A DNA stretch of 64,000 nucleotides from Thunnus maccoyii. Taxonomy: Eukaryota > Chordata > Actinopteri > Scombriformes > Scombridae. How positions within the stretch are numbered: the stretch's first letter is position 1; each line of letters starts with the position of its first letter. The position numbers were made by a program, and so were the translations under genes. The notes beneath the pieces are model-generated. The model searched no databases. It saw nothing but the letters and a program-made list of their open reading frames with translations, and was not told the DNA's origin. This document shows positions 51,001 through 62,614 of this stretch, piece by piece. The stretch lies in assembly GCF_910596095.1 (NCBI RefSeq), contig NC_056543.1:25740542-25804541 (forward strand), in the 5' to 3' direction.

Positions 51001-53835
51001 GCTGCCCCTACTCTAATTCTCTCTGAAGTGGTGCTTACCTACATGGAAACACAACGGTAAGCGCTATGTGTACATTAAATGTGGGCTAGGACTTCATAAG
51101 CATGTATTTTGATTCAGTGCAAGCTACAATAGTTACATGATCGCTAGCAGAATGATCAGCTTTATGATCCTAGCTGTATTCATGACAGCAGTTAAGTGAA
51201 TGTTTTGTTTGTAGCAGTTGTATGTTGTGTGTCTTCCAGGTCAGATGCTGTCATTAGTTGGGCAGCAAAGCTCCTGCCCCAGTCACTCTTTGTGATGTAT
51301 GAGCAAATCCATCCCCACGATCCTTTCGGTCGGATCATGCAAGATCATTTTCTGAAACTGAATTCAACTCTACATGCCCTTCAGCAATACCCAGATGCTG
51401 CTGCACAGACAGACAGGTTCCTGGACAAGGCCAGTATGCAGACAATATACTTATTACTGCGTCTCGTCAATGTTGACACACTTCTAATAAAATATTACAG
51501 TATATGCAACAGATGTGGGATTTTTTGTGAGGGAAGCTCAAATTTTTAATCTGATGGAGTGCTGGGGTTTCAGTAAATATGTTTTTTGTCTTCAGGGCTG
51601 GGAGCAGTGTGTGTGTCTGGATATGAATGACTTCTACCTGACGCTGGTTCCTGAGGAGGAGAGACACAGAGTGGAGAGCCTGGAGCCTTTTGATGAGTAT
51701 GAGGTTAGCCGTTGAAAATGTGTATGCATGTTCTTGTTTTGCGATGTTGTGTTAGTTCTCGGTTTTATACTTTTATAAAATCACATCATACTTTACAGTC
51801 ATAATATTCGACAGAATGATTCAGTCTGTGTCTGTCCAAACTTAGGAGTGGCACCAGAAATGTTCCCACTATTTCATCCTCACTGCATGTCGAGGTTCTT
51901 TGACAGCACAGGCTTTACTCACGCATCCTCCAGGTAGTTTTATAATATCTTTGAGTCACTCGTCATCTTCTGGAAGTCAGAATGTGTTTCCTAACTATGT
52001 ATTTCTGTTTTTGTGTGTGTGTGTTTGTTTTCCTCAGCATCGCCGGTTTCATCCATAAGCCCATCTTGGAGCCCCATAGCCCTGACTGTGAGGACAATAC
52101 CGGTTTGTATGAAGGGGCTGGGGATGGCTTCCACCTTGGTGAACACAGGGCAGGTCCTGCTAACAGGAGGCTCCAGCAGAGTAGGCAGGGGGGCGGTAGC
52201 TAGGGTCTTCCTCAGAGGCCTCGAAGGCTGGAGATCCATCAGTGTGGAATCCCCAGTAGATTTGGGTGAGAGTGCTCTTTGCTTTTGATGTGCAGTTTTC
52301 TGTCATTAGGAATTTTTCACTCTTACACTCCATTTAAAGAGAATGTGCAAAAAATGTGTATAGGCAGGACAAATTCATGAAAAGTTGATATCAGCTTGAA
52401 TCAAAAATTTGTGTGAACAGTTGGTTGTTATGTTGCCTTCCCACCAGGTGTCCGATTATACCACACAGCTACCTCTGTTCCTGGAGGAGGCACTGTGGTA
52501 TACGGAGGTCGCTCCTCTCCACTCAACCCAGTCAGAGGCCTTTTCAAAGTAACCCTTCATCCCTGTGGTCCACCTGGTTCTCTAGACTCAGAGGACCAAG
52601 GTGCAGTGAAACTTTGTGAGGAGCAAATAGTTTGTACAGGTGATCCACCACTGCCAAGATGGAGGCACACTGCTACTACAGTCAGTCACAAAGGTAAAGT
52701 AGGAACCTCTCTCGCTGTTTGTCACTTCTTTACTTTCTTCCTTGCTTGCTTATGATACAATCAAGCCTTATCATTTTTTCTATAGGAAAAGACTTCCTGT
52801 TTTTGTTTGGTGGAAAAAACGAGTCAGAGGCTGTTCTGAGTGATGGCTACTTCTTGTGTCTAGAGCAGCAGCACTGGACTGAGGTTTGCTGCTCCCCTAT
52901 ACATTTCTAGTCTTTATGAATAGTTTTTTTAAAATTTCACACACTCTGATTGCACATAAAATATCTTTTCTCTTTCCACTTGTTATCACATTGTGTGCAT
53001 GTATTATTTACAGATTCCAGTAGAGGGCACAGCCCCAGAGGCCCGCCATTCCCATACAGCATGTTCATACCAGGGAGGTGCAGTGGTGTTTGGAGGACTG
53101 GGAAAAAGTGGGGTGCCACTGGGGGATACAGTAGTGTTAAGGCCCATTGAGAGAGGATTCTGCTGGGAAAGAATAGCAGTGGAGCCCCCTCCCTTTCCCA
53201 GGTCTGTTGTTTCACATCATTCAGTTTCTAAAAACAAAAATACAAGGCCATCCTGATGTTTCTACTTAAGAAAACCATCCACTAAAGAGCAATAGGAGCT
53301 GACGTTCTGTACTTTGTTTTAGGTACTCCCATTCTGCCCATGTGATTGGTGAAAAGCTGGTTGTGGTGGGTGGAGTTTGGCTACATTCAGTTGGTGTACC
53401 TGGTGTTCTAGTGATCAACCTCACCACAGGCAGCAGTGTGGAGTTCAGTCTGGACACGGTCAGTTAACATTTATTAACCTAATGGATTCACAGCAATAAT
53501 TCTGTGTGAAACTCAGTGCCGGTTACTGTATGCATACATGCACCTCAGGTTCTAATGGCTTGGGCTTAGTGGGTCTATGCCAGGACAATGAATTTTCAAT
53601 TTTCATGAAACATCAAGATAGATCCATTAGAAATGATACTGAATAATAAACTGTATTCTACCATCTTTAGACCCCAGTACCATGGCCTCTGATGCTCCAC
53701 TCATTCTGCTCGGAGCTGACGGACCAAGAAAACCCTGAGCTGCTACTGATTGGTGGAGGAGGAAATTGTTTCTCCTTTGGGACTCATTTCAACCCTCAGC
53801 CTGTCACTGTGGACCTGAGACCTGTGCTGGGATAA
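48094..53835 (+). CDS. lcmt2 (tyw4): tRNA wybutosine-synthesizing protein 4 (leucine carboxyl methyltransferase 2)
   Basis: Fourteen coding exons: 48094-48141, 49099-49223, 50407-50488, 50611-50791, 50900-51056, 51240-51429, 51596-51703, 51846-51933, 52038-52265, 52448-52693, 52786-52883, 53014-53201, 53323-53458, 53671-53835. They join to 679 residues (human 686). The enzyme uses S-adenosylmethionine for the last steps of wybutosine synthesis at G37 of phenylalanine tRNA. The N-terminal methyltransferase domain has [14 protein letters not shown] and the cofactor loop ILSLGAGFD (86-94). The C-terminal half is a kelch propeller (for example [20 protein letters not shown]). The start [16 protein letters not shown] is a 16-codon exon placed by phase and by alignment to the human N-terminus; it is the least certain exon. 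Two introns appear to use GC donors (50489 and 51430). Human LCMT2 is intronless. Confidence 0.95.
48142..49098 (+). other. lcmt2 (tyw4): First tyw4 intron
   Basis: Donor gtgagg after 48141 and acceptor acccag before 49099. It is AT-rich and no other feature is recognised. The intron depends on the 16-codon first exon being correct. Confidence 0.65.
49515..49850 (+). repeat. Fish interspersed repeat, near-complete copy 2
   Basis: Starts aaggattattttcattatca, passes through taaatgtcagaaaaccgtga, and ends gattaattgattaattgttg. Order and wording match the copies at 40276 and 49935. Confidence 0.8.
49935..50135 (+). repeat. Fish interspersed repeat, partial copy 3
   Basis: Contains gcaattattttattattaat, ggtgtataaaatgtcagaca and cacaatttctcaaagcccaa, parallel to copy 2. 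Same orientation and 85 bases further on. Confidence 0.75.
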
Positions 53836-54260
53836 AGTATCTTAAAGTGCTTCTTTGAGACTGTATAGGAGCTCAAATCAGCCACTCAAACTTAAGAGAT
53901 ACTGTCATCTAAGCTTGAACCATTGGACATGTCAGGCAGGATGAAATACATAAACATGAATTATTTGAGGAATTTTCTATAGAGCTTACTTCAGGCCTGA
54001 TGTACACTGTTGAAGGGTCCAGACAAGCATGAATGAATTGAGGATGTTTAAGTATGCAAGTGCCAGAAAATACATAAACAGATAAACACATCATGAATAG
54101 AAAATCCAAAGAATGTTTTCTGCTTAATGGACAGGTTTTTATTTGGTTGACCTCAGTTCAAAATCATAAAATTAGTCAAACATACAGTAGACTCGCAATG
54201 TCCTGTCATAGATCATAGAAGGTCTGTTTGTTTGACTTGTTTGTTTGGATGGAGGGTAAA
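53836..54260. other. Convergent 3' UTRs of tyw4 (+) and crygs (-)
   Basis: Only 425 bases separate the stop codons. The crygs polyadenylation signal is clear (54138-54143). I see no AATAAA for tyw4 in this interval, so its 3' end is undetermined and may overlap crygs. Confidence 0.6.
54138..54143 (-). terminator. crygs: Polyadenylation signal, crygs
   Basis: TTTATT on the plus strand, 118 bases downstream of the crygs stop at 54261-54263. Confidence 0.65.
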
Positions 54261-56013
54261 TCATTCAGTGAAGCGCCTGAAGGACTGGACTGTAGGACTG
54301 ACAGCACCCCAGTCGCCAGGCTTGCGGTATTCCCCCTTCTCCAGGAAGTACTGGCGCCCACGGTAGTTGGGGTGCTCGTAGAAGACCCACCAGCCGTCAA
54401 AGACCTTACAGGAGTTGACCTCCCTCCAGCGGAACTTCTCCAGGAGTGAGGGACAGTCCTCTGTGGCCTCGAAGGCCTGGCCCCCGAAGTCTGCCTTCTC
54501 ATACAGCTGCATCTTGTACAGGGACCCGCTGGTCTGGAAGGTGACGGGAGATGGTAGGGGTTTGGGAGTGGAGAGTGGTGGAGGGGTGGTTAGTGCAGTG
54601 CAGGGGGTTGGGAAAGAACGGGGAGGGGATGTGGGGTGAGAGAAACAGGGAAGGGGGGATATATAGGGAGATGAAATTTGCATCCAACGAAAGATGAAAA
54701 TCTCTTTTTAGCATTGCTATATGATTAGTCATCATGGTGAACTAGCCTTCGTAGAGTTTGTACTCTGTGTATTTGGCATGATCTATCACATCAGTTAGAG
54801 AACCGACTTTAATCAACACCACCCATTATTGTTTGCAGAGTGTTTGCTCATTGTTTTGTGCCTTTATAAATAGTACAAAACTGTACACATACAGCTCGTA
54901 CTCTAGATTGATTTTTGTATGAAAGCAGTGTCCCTGAATCTGCCTGCAGGCAATGGGTCGGCTGAATGTTAGCCGGACGAAAGCTTGATCATCCATATAG
55001 ACTGACCGAGGTATTGGTCTCCATTGACAAAGCCCTGCAGCCACTGTTAGCATAAATACCATAGCATGACCTCTGTCATGTGCCCATACTGTATTACTTC
55101 TCCGCTGCCCGCTGGCTTTACTCTCTCCTGCACTCTGTTGCTTTTATCAGTTCACTTAGACTTCTGAATGTCTGTACAGGTTAGTGGTTAATTAAGAGAT
55201 CTACTTGCACATTAATTAGGGGGCGTCAGCGTGTCGAATAGATCTCAGCAGCAGCAGATCAGATCATAGGCGATGGCTGACTTACAAAGTGGACCATCTT
55301 GCAGGAGCTGAGGCGGTCGTTGAGGCCCATCCAGCGCTGGTATTCTGGGTACTCCCCCCTGGTTAGGACATACTGGTAGCCCATGTAGTTGGGCCTCTCA
55401 TACACCACCCAGGCTCCACTCTCCACCCGGATGGAGTTGCAGCGGCTCAGGTAAGCATGGAAATCTGAGCAGTCGCTGTCACACTCATAGCGGCGGCCCT
55501 GGAAATTCTTGTCCTCGTAGAAGACAATCTGAAGGACAACACATGCCAGTCTTGAATCTTATCCAGGTTTCACATTTTGGTGATAAATTTTCTAATAGGT
55601 GGTTCAACTTAGAAATGTCAGATATTTTATGAGCAAAGCTTACTTTAAAGTGTTTTGTTATCCTTTATAAAAAGCTCTTTTGACATGGGAAAGCCTTCAA
55701 TAACATTCTTTTAACAATGTTTTTCAGTGCTCCAATGGACAGTGCACCTTTAACCTGAATAAAAGCCCTCATCACCTGAGTACCTCAGACAACTGGCCAG
55801 TCCAGTCAACAACTCTACTGAGAATCCATTTCAAACTCGCCTCACATATAAAGCAAATTAAAATAGGCTCAAGGTTTAAGAATACTAACCCCCAATAAGC
55901 ACTGCAGAGAAACCACACTATTATACTCACCACCTACATGCCATAATATCATATTAGTCTGCCTATACCTGTGCCAATATCAGTCCCACTTTGTCTTAAC
56001 TCACCCTGCCCAT
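54261..56013 (-). CDS. crygs: Gamma-S crystallin (eye lens structural protein)
   Basis: Three exons on the minus strand: 56005-56013 (M-G-R only), 55286-55528 and 54261-54533, giving 174 residues. A three-codon first exon followed by one exon per domain is the classic gamma-crystallin arrangement. Domain 1 reads [20 protein letters not shown] and ends [17 protein letters not shown]. Domain 2 has [20 protein letters not shown] and [20 protein letters not shown]. Both are closest to human CRYGS among crystallins I recall. Each domain is a double Greek-key beta-gamma fold that packs at high concentration in lens fibre cells. A TATA box lies about 100 bases upstream of the start codon. The neighbour tbccd1 is also the human CRYGS neighbour, supporting orthology. 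The open frame continuing from the last exon to 54683 is intron. Confidence 0.95.
54534..55285 (-). other. crygs: crygs intron 2
   Basis: Donor gtaagt next to 55286 and acceptor ttccag next to 54533. No feature of note. Confidence 0.85.
55529..56004 (-). other. crygs: crygs intron 1
   Basis: Donor gtgagt next to 56005 and acceptor cttcag next to 55528. No repeat or RNA gene is recognised. Confidence 0.85.
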
Positions 56014-56110
56014 GTTGGATAAAATGTGAGGGATCGCCTTGGTGATGTTAAGTGATGGTTGTAGTGTTTCCCCTGAGGTCTCGATGTTGCACTGGATCAC
56101 CACCAGTCCC

Positions 56111-56117
56111 TTTTATA
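56111..56117 (-). promoter_or_regulatory. crygs: TATA box of crygs
   Basis: TTTTATA on the plus strand (TATAAAA on the coding strand), 98 bases before the start codon. Strong TATA boxes are usual for lens gamma-crystallin genes. Confidence 0.75.
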
Positions 56118-56448
56118 TCCCTGCTTTCCCACGTTTATAAACAGCAACAGTGGACGCAAAAGGGGAACAATCGCTTTGTCATGAAAATGAGATCCAAAAA
56201 TTGAGTCAGTGATTCTAGTGCTATTCAGTTTTTCCAGAAAAGCGAGGAAGGATTACGGCATAATGGCTGGGCATGGTAAGCGTCCATTGACCCCACTTGT
56301 CTACTGGCTGGGTCCAGTGCCCACCCCCCTCTCCCGTTCTCGCACCATATTACACATGCCAGCTCCACCAGCTTGCCCCCACCTGGCGAGGACCTGCCAA
56401 CTCATGACTTATTTCTGCCTTATGGATGAATCCAGATACAGCAGTGTT

Positions 56449-56907
56449 CGGTGGTGGAAGAAGTACTCAGATCCTTTTCTTACAGTGATTAAAAGTAGCA
56501 ATACCACAGTTTTAAAATGCACCGTTATAAGTGAAAGTCTTAGTTAAGAAAATGAGTGAGTAGCATTTTTCAATCTGGATTACTATTAGTGATGTATTCA
56601 TATGTAAGCAGCATTTACTGTTGAAGTTGGTCAATGTGGAGCTAATTTTGACTTTATATTGTAGGATTGTTCAGTCCAAAGTTGTGTCATAATTAGCAAG
56701 AATGTAGTCTTAACAGCAAAATAAACTATATATTATCTGTCAAATAAACCTAGTGGAGCAATAAGAACAGTATTTCCCTCTGAAATGTAGTGGAGTAGAA
56801 GTATAAATAAGCATGAAATGGAAATACTCAAATAAAATACAAATACCACAAAATTGTGTGTAAGTACCATTGTGGAGTAAGAGTACTTACCGTACATTCC
56901 ACCACTG
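56449..56907. mobile_element. Probable hAT-like non-autonomous element (459 bp)
   Basis: Begins cggtggtggaa and ends with the inverted ttccaccactg. The interior has agtactcagatcc at one side and gagtaagagtacttac at the other. Elements with CAGTGGTGGAA-like ends are frequent in fish genomes. The flanking target duplication is not clear. Confidence 0.6.
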
Positions 56908-56909
56908 AT

Positions 56910-59182
56910 AGTGCTGCATAGTCACAGATGCAACAAATAGTTGCAATTTGTAAGTATATGATGAACTTCATTAAGAAACAGTTCCCATTATATTAAATTT
57001 GGAGCAAATTGCTGTGTACAACAGTAAGGACAGAATCACAACATTAAAAACAATGAGCAGGAGGTGACTTGGTTTTAGTCAAAGTCTTTATTCATTTTTA
57101 TTTTACTTTTTACAATCAAAACCATAGTGCTCTTTATACAGAAACTGCATAGTGGCAGCTGTGTTCAAATCAAAGGGTACGTTTGAGAAGTAACAGCATT
57201 AAGGCTTTTTACAGTGTAATCACATCTTGAAAATTACAAGACACTCCAGCATTATGAAAACTATACAGTAATATTCTCCAATATGAAACATTTAACAGTA
57301 CATTTTTATCAAGTCCACCTTTCCTTAACTTCCCATATCTAATAGGATGTTGCCTTGAAGACACATGCAGCTGCTCTGTTGTAAGTAATGTGTGGTGTAT
57401 TCTGTGTGCCAATATTTAGCATGCTGTAATGAGTGGAAATGTGGAAACAGGAAGCTAATAGCCTAAAGTACACTTGGAGGTATCAAATGCTAAAAGCTGG
57501 TTCTGTAGGCAATGCAGATTTATGACAAATAATCTCACTATAATACTAAAATATACATATTCATACAAAAATATGCATTTTAGATTGATGCACATTTGGC
57601 AGCAATTCTGCAAACTAACCATGTCAAGTTAAAAAATAGCCCAGATGGGCAGAGTCAGCTGTTTCTGTTGTACTGAAAAATTAAGGATAAATCTGCACAA
57701 AATCACAGGTGCTGCTGTCATTCATGTTGTTTTTGTGGTCACATCCGAGTCATTGATGTCAGAGCAGACATTTGTCTTTGACAACTGGTGAAAACACCTA
57801 CTGTATATGTGTCACAATTGGGTGTGGCAAGAAATTCGACAGGCATGAAAGATTCAGCCCATAGAGAGCAGTGCAGCTACAAGTATCTATGTTATTCACT
57901 GTTGACTAACCCTCTACATACTTAAAATTTATCAAAGTTTTGGACGGTAGTGTAGCCTGCAGGTTAACACACATACCATATAACTGCAACATCCACAGAC
58001 CTTTGTTGAACTTCATTTGTCTACTGTTTCCTGCCTCTCTGCACCTTCAAATGTTGAATAAAGGTAAAAAAAAAATGACCTAAAAATCAAGTTTTAGATT
58101 GTGCAATCACTTGTACCTGCAATAAATTATATTAATATATCTTCCTTTCTAAATAGAAAAAAAAACTGTTTACAACCTTGTTTCTATTTTTTATACTCAA
58201 TAACACTGAAAAATGCTAGTAACTAGGTGCACTAACTTGTCTTTCATACCCAAAGCGCCAAATTTATTTAGCATCTACATTCTCCAGCACATGCCAACTT
58301 CCCTTAATGAAAATATATATACTTTTTTCTCAACAAAAAACAGCACAGCATAGTATAGCAGCGTAGTTTTTTGTTGTATTTTTTATACAGACAGTAGCAT
58401 GTAGTCTAGACATTTGGGCATAGTTCGGGAAGAAATGCTGGCAATCACTGGACACTTTTTTAACTTTTTTACCCCAGAACACTGAGTTGTTCATTGTAAT
58501 TGCCAAACTGTCTCATCATGCAGATTTATCTCGAATTATTATACATTAAGGAGCTATTAATGCCTTGAGAACATGTGTTAGGATGTCTGTCTGACTGAGA
58601 TTTCTCAGCCTATCACAGTCAATCATGGTGTTTTCTGTATTCCCTCCTCAGCTTTGCCCTTTTTTTTTGACATAATTTAGATTGTCTGGCTCCAGTGACT
58701 GCAAAAATGACAGCATGCAGTAACCCAGATCTAAACTTATTCAAAATGTCCTCTTGTAAACTTGTGATGACTTGACAGATGCTACACCCATGTTTTTTTA
58801 CACCTCCCATCAGAAGAGCAGTGCTTGGGATGTTGTCTTACAACATGCCAATCCACTCCCTCCTTGGCTTAAACACGTTAAGGACTTAGCTGCCTTTTCT
58901 TAAGAAGAGAATGTAAAGCAGCCCATACCAGCCTTCTACTGAAGAATGAGTGGGACAAAGCTTGATCAAAGTTGCATTGGTAGCTCCAGGCTTGCTAGAA
59001 TAACTTGTAAATAACCACAAACAAATAATAACACTTGCAGTAAATATCTTCCTCATTTTGTAAGAACTTACAGAAGCTCAAAAAGACCAAGTAGATCCAG
59101 ACTGTGCGTATTGTCATGCTACCTTAATTTACAGGCACAATTATCCTGCTGTCAAAGCCCCAAACAAGAAAAACCCAACAAT
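56910..59182 (-). other. tbccd1: tbccd1 3' UTR and intergenic sequence
   Basis: AT-rich, with no coding sequence recognised. Assigned to the tbccd1 3' UTR from 59182 down to the signal at 57092; the remainder is the gap to crygs. Confidence 0.5.
57087..57092 (-). terminator. tbccd1: Candidate polyadenylation signal, tbccd1
   Basis: TTTATT on the plus strand in a T-rich stretch, implying a 3' UTR of about 2.1 kb. Confidence 0.45.
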
Positions 59183-62100
59183 TCAACAAGCCATAGGTGA
59201 CTGTCCCACTGCCTGTCCAGTCCTAATGTATTTGTTTTCATTAACTCGGGGCGTGTCCATTGCAGGCCCATCAGAGGCCTTTGTAGGGGCTATCGTGGGT
59301 GGGATAAGGCTGTCAAGTTCCTGCCTGTGCCCCGTCTCCAGAAGCCACTCATGGAACTTGACCTCCACCAACTCCTGAAACTGACGCTTCTGCTCCCTTG
59401 AGAGAAAACACAAATGAGGAATTGGTTACAATAGGAAAAAAAAAGAGATTGACTACTGAACAAGAAAGAGGTTGAATATGTGAATGAGCGACTAGTTTTA
59501 AAATACTGAAATATCAAAGTCAAAGATTTTTCCCTTATGCACGCCTGATGATTTCCCTGTTGTACCATTTCCTGTGCTGTCAGGGTCAGGTACAGTGTAG
59601 AGCCCCTCGAGCAGGCTACACAATGTCACTACTGGACTCCATAATATCTCACCCGCTGAGTGGCTAACTCACATTCTTATTGATTTTTGGAATGACTGTT
59701 CCATTATAACTTTCCACTGATTAAAAGTGCATGCTGGATGATGGAATAAAAACTGATTTTCACACAATGACACACCAAAACTATCAAGATTTTTTTTTTT
59801 TTAATCAGTGGATGAGAATTTGTTTGAAACTGCATATGCATACAATAGATTACAAAGTATGCAAGTGCTGTTAAATTTTCTATCAAACATCAACACTTTT
59901 AATGGTGGTGTTAGGAGGGACTGGTTTGCCACTCACTTGTTCAGCCGGGCCTCCATCACAGTCCTCTGCCAGTTCTGTATCCTCTTCTGCTTTTCATCAA
60001 GTGCTGCCTGATATGGAGGAGGCAATCCCCCCGGCACCTCACATGTGTCTCCCTCCATCTGGAAAGGCACAACCAGAGTGTGAAACTCAGCTGGGGGCAG
60101 AAGACGGTAGCAAGCAGGGTCTGGGTTGGACGACGTGTTGAGTGACGGGTTGACGAGGCCCTCAGTCCCCAGAAGCAAGGGCTGATCCCAGGCATTGGGG
60201 ACTACAGCCAGCCCCACACTAGCCATATGATCCTCCAAGGAAGGGTAGAAAGTGTGAAAAGGCCCCAGGGTAATGTCCGTGTTTCCAGGTAGCAGCACAG
60301 GGCGGGTGGGCGTCAAGGCGTGGATAGTGCAACGCGAGGATGCTCCGACAGCGATCCTGCCTGCCACACACACTACCCGCACGTTCTGGCAGCTGTGGAT
60401 GTGGACGCTGGTCTCAACAGGACCCAGAACCACCGTGCTGTCTCTGCATTTGTCCACGCTGACTGATCTGGAGGAGAATACACAACAGAAACCATGATAG
60501 ATGATTCCCAAAAAGTCCTTAATATAACCCCTATGAATAGAAACTCTACTTACCTGAGGGGTGAGAGCAGGTATATGAAGGCATCTGAGCATCTGTGGAT
60601 TTTGATGTTGGCAGCAGTCAGCTTGTCTGAGGTTTTAGCCAGGGTCTGTTTGAAGACCTGGGACATCAGTACCATCTTACTGCCAGGTGGAGCCATATGT
60701 GTGTTCCGGGCTATGTTGGCTCTCTTCATGGCCCCCTCCACTAGAATTCACAAACAGAGAACCGGAGGACTGTCAAAGAAATGCAGGCGATGTAGTCGGG
60801 TAGAAAAGGAGTAATGGAACTGGGAAGAAGCACTTTACAAACACTCCCACTATACAACCTTCCTGAGTTTTAATACTTTCCCCTCAGAAACAATGCTTGC
60901 ACTACCTGAAATCGCTGCTGAATAGCTTTGAGGATACCTTGTTGGGCCCAGGCTAGTTTCTTTCCTGAGCGCAAGCAGGCGGTTATCCCAAAAGGGTTGA
61001 GTGTGAGGCTGTGTTGGAGACAGGAAAGTAGCTTGTGCAGGGGGAAGGAGCGGTTGAGTGCGGAATAGCCAGCTGGTGTCTGGAGGGGGCCTTTGGTCAG
61101 CAGCCTATGGACAGGCTGAACAACTCTGCCATGGCAAACTGAGCCCTCCAAGAGCAGGCCCAAGCTCCGCACAGCCTCCAGGGGTATCTGGCAAAAACAC
61201 AACTGCAAAGTCAGCTATAATGCATCATAATATTTGAACGTCATTTCTCATAGACATTCATTTCAGGCTAAATTCTACAAAGGACATATGATTGATGATG
61301 AAACCTGACTAAAAAACTTTCCTATGTGCCTTGCTTTTGTGGCACTGGAAATTAGATGTCAAAGTTTTCTTTATTCTGACTAGGGAACTCATTTGTAATG
61401 AAAAACACCACATATACATTACATTTTTAAATTTGTTGTTGTAAACTAAATAGGATATGTGTTGACTGTCCACAGACCTGGCAGTCACGCAGGGCCTGTC
61501 CAGAGTTTGACAGCTGGCCTGGCTCCACCAGCAGCTCCAAAATCTCAGCTAGATGGCTCTGCACAAATGACAAGTGGGCCTGGTCATCCCAGTTCTGCTG
61601 AACCAAACCAGAACAAAAAGGAGTATGAGACAAACATCACAAAGGGCTGGGAGTTGACGGTAACATTTGTGCAACAAACTAGATTATGTAAATGGTTTGT
61701 ACTGGAAAAAAGGGAGTTCTTAGAATGACAAAATAAGTGTTCATAAACATGTAATGATGCCATCATCTCTCCAGTCGATAAGATTCATTCACTACGACAT
61801 GTAAGCGATGTGACCTTGTTCTGGGAGCTGGTCTTGGCCTCTCGGTCTGATGGAGAGGGGGAGCGAGTACGATGACTGGGCCACTCTTCACCGATCAGAG
61901 AGGTGCGCAGAGACACACGGTTGATCTGCTGGATGTGGAGGAAGAGGAGGAACTGCAGTGTGTCCACAGACAACTGGAGAAAAAGAAACAAGGGGTGCAT
62001 ATCAATGTATAGTTCCCACTCTCATTTGAGCATCTGCCTGGGGCAAAACACAACAATATACATGAGAGGCACACCCTCATGAAAGAGTACAAAAAGGTTA

Positions 62101-62614
62101 ACAATAAGATAGTGTTACATTCTTAGGTAAATTGAGCCATTTGCACATGTTATCTTTTACTAAACTGTACTCCACCCATATCTTTTTTCCCACCTTGTTC
62201 CTTTGTTGGTCCAGCTCGCTTTTGGAAGTGCACTGAGAAAGACACTCTGCCCACTCCAACCTCTCCTCAGGTTTGTGGCCAATAAGAAGGTCAAAAGTCT
62301 CAAAGTAGAGCCAAGCGAGGTCTTCTGGAAGCTGTAGCTTTCCACATGCGATATGCCTCCACATGGGCCAGCCCAAAACAGGGAAGCAACCATCACGGGT
62401 TCTCACGTAGATCGCCATCTTTCGAAGATAGTGCAGGCTGAGCTTGGAAGAGGGGGCCACCTATGATGGCATGAGACGCTTAGTTATTTTACAACATTTT
62501 CATCCACTGGAAGATTTCAAAACATTAAATAAGTGAGCAGAGCATATTCACCTGCAGGGCACCCAGTAGGAAGGGTTCCATACGCGGCCATATGCTTACA
62601 TGGTCTGCCTCCAT
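59183..62614 (-). CDS. tbccd1: TBCC domain-containing protein 1
   Basis: Eight coding exons on the minus strand, 5' to 3': 62552-62614, 62194-62460, 61815-61973, 61478-61597, 60938-61187, 60554-60740, 59937-60467, 59183-59396. They join in phase to 596 residues (human about 557). Matches to human TBCCD1 run throughout: SKLSLHYLRK, WRHIACGKLQLPEDLAWLYF, LSVDTLQFLLFLHIQQ, NPFGITACLRSGKKLAWAQQ, IKIHRCSDAFIYLLSPLR, LTPTRPVLLPGN, GGLPPPYQAALDEKQ and EWLLETGHRQELDSL. The TBCC/CARP beta-helix domain lies at roughly residues 300-465. The family protein sits at the centrosome and is needed for centrosome and Golgi positioning. Extra length relative to human is partly a longer C-terminus. The acceptor of exon 4 is a CAGCAG doublet, so one glutamine may be optional. 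A 5' untranslated exon ends at about 63511 (donor gtaaga). Confidence 0.96.

Noticed and set aside
51430-51560. Continuation of the tyw4 exon past 51429 in frame
   Set aside because: The added residues do not match the family, while skipping to 51596 gives the conserved GWEQC...LDMNDFY block.
54534-54683. Extension of the crygs last exon
   Set aside because: The sequence before the acceptor at 54533 is proline-rich intron; gamma-crystallin domain 2 starts exactly at the splice site.
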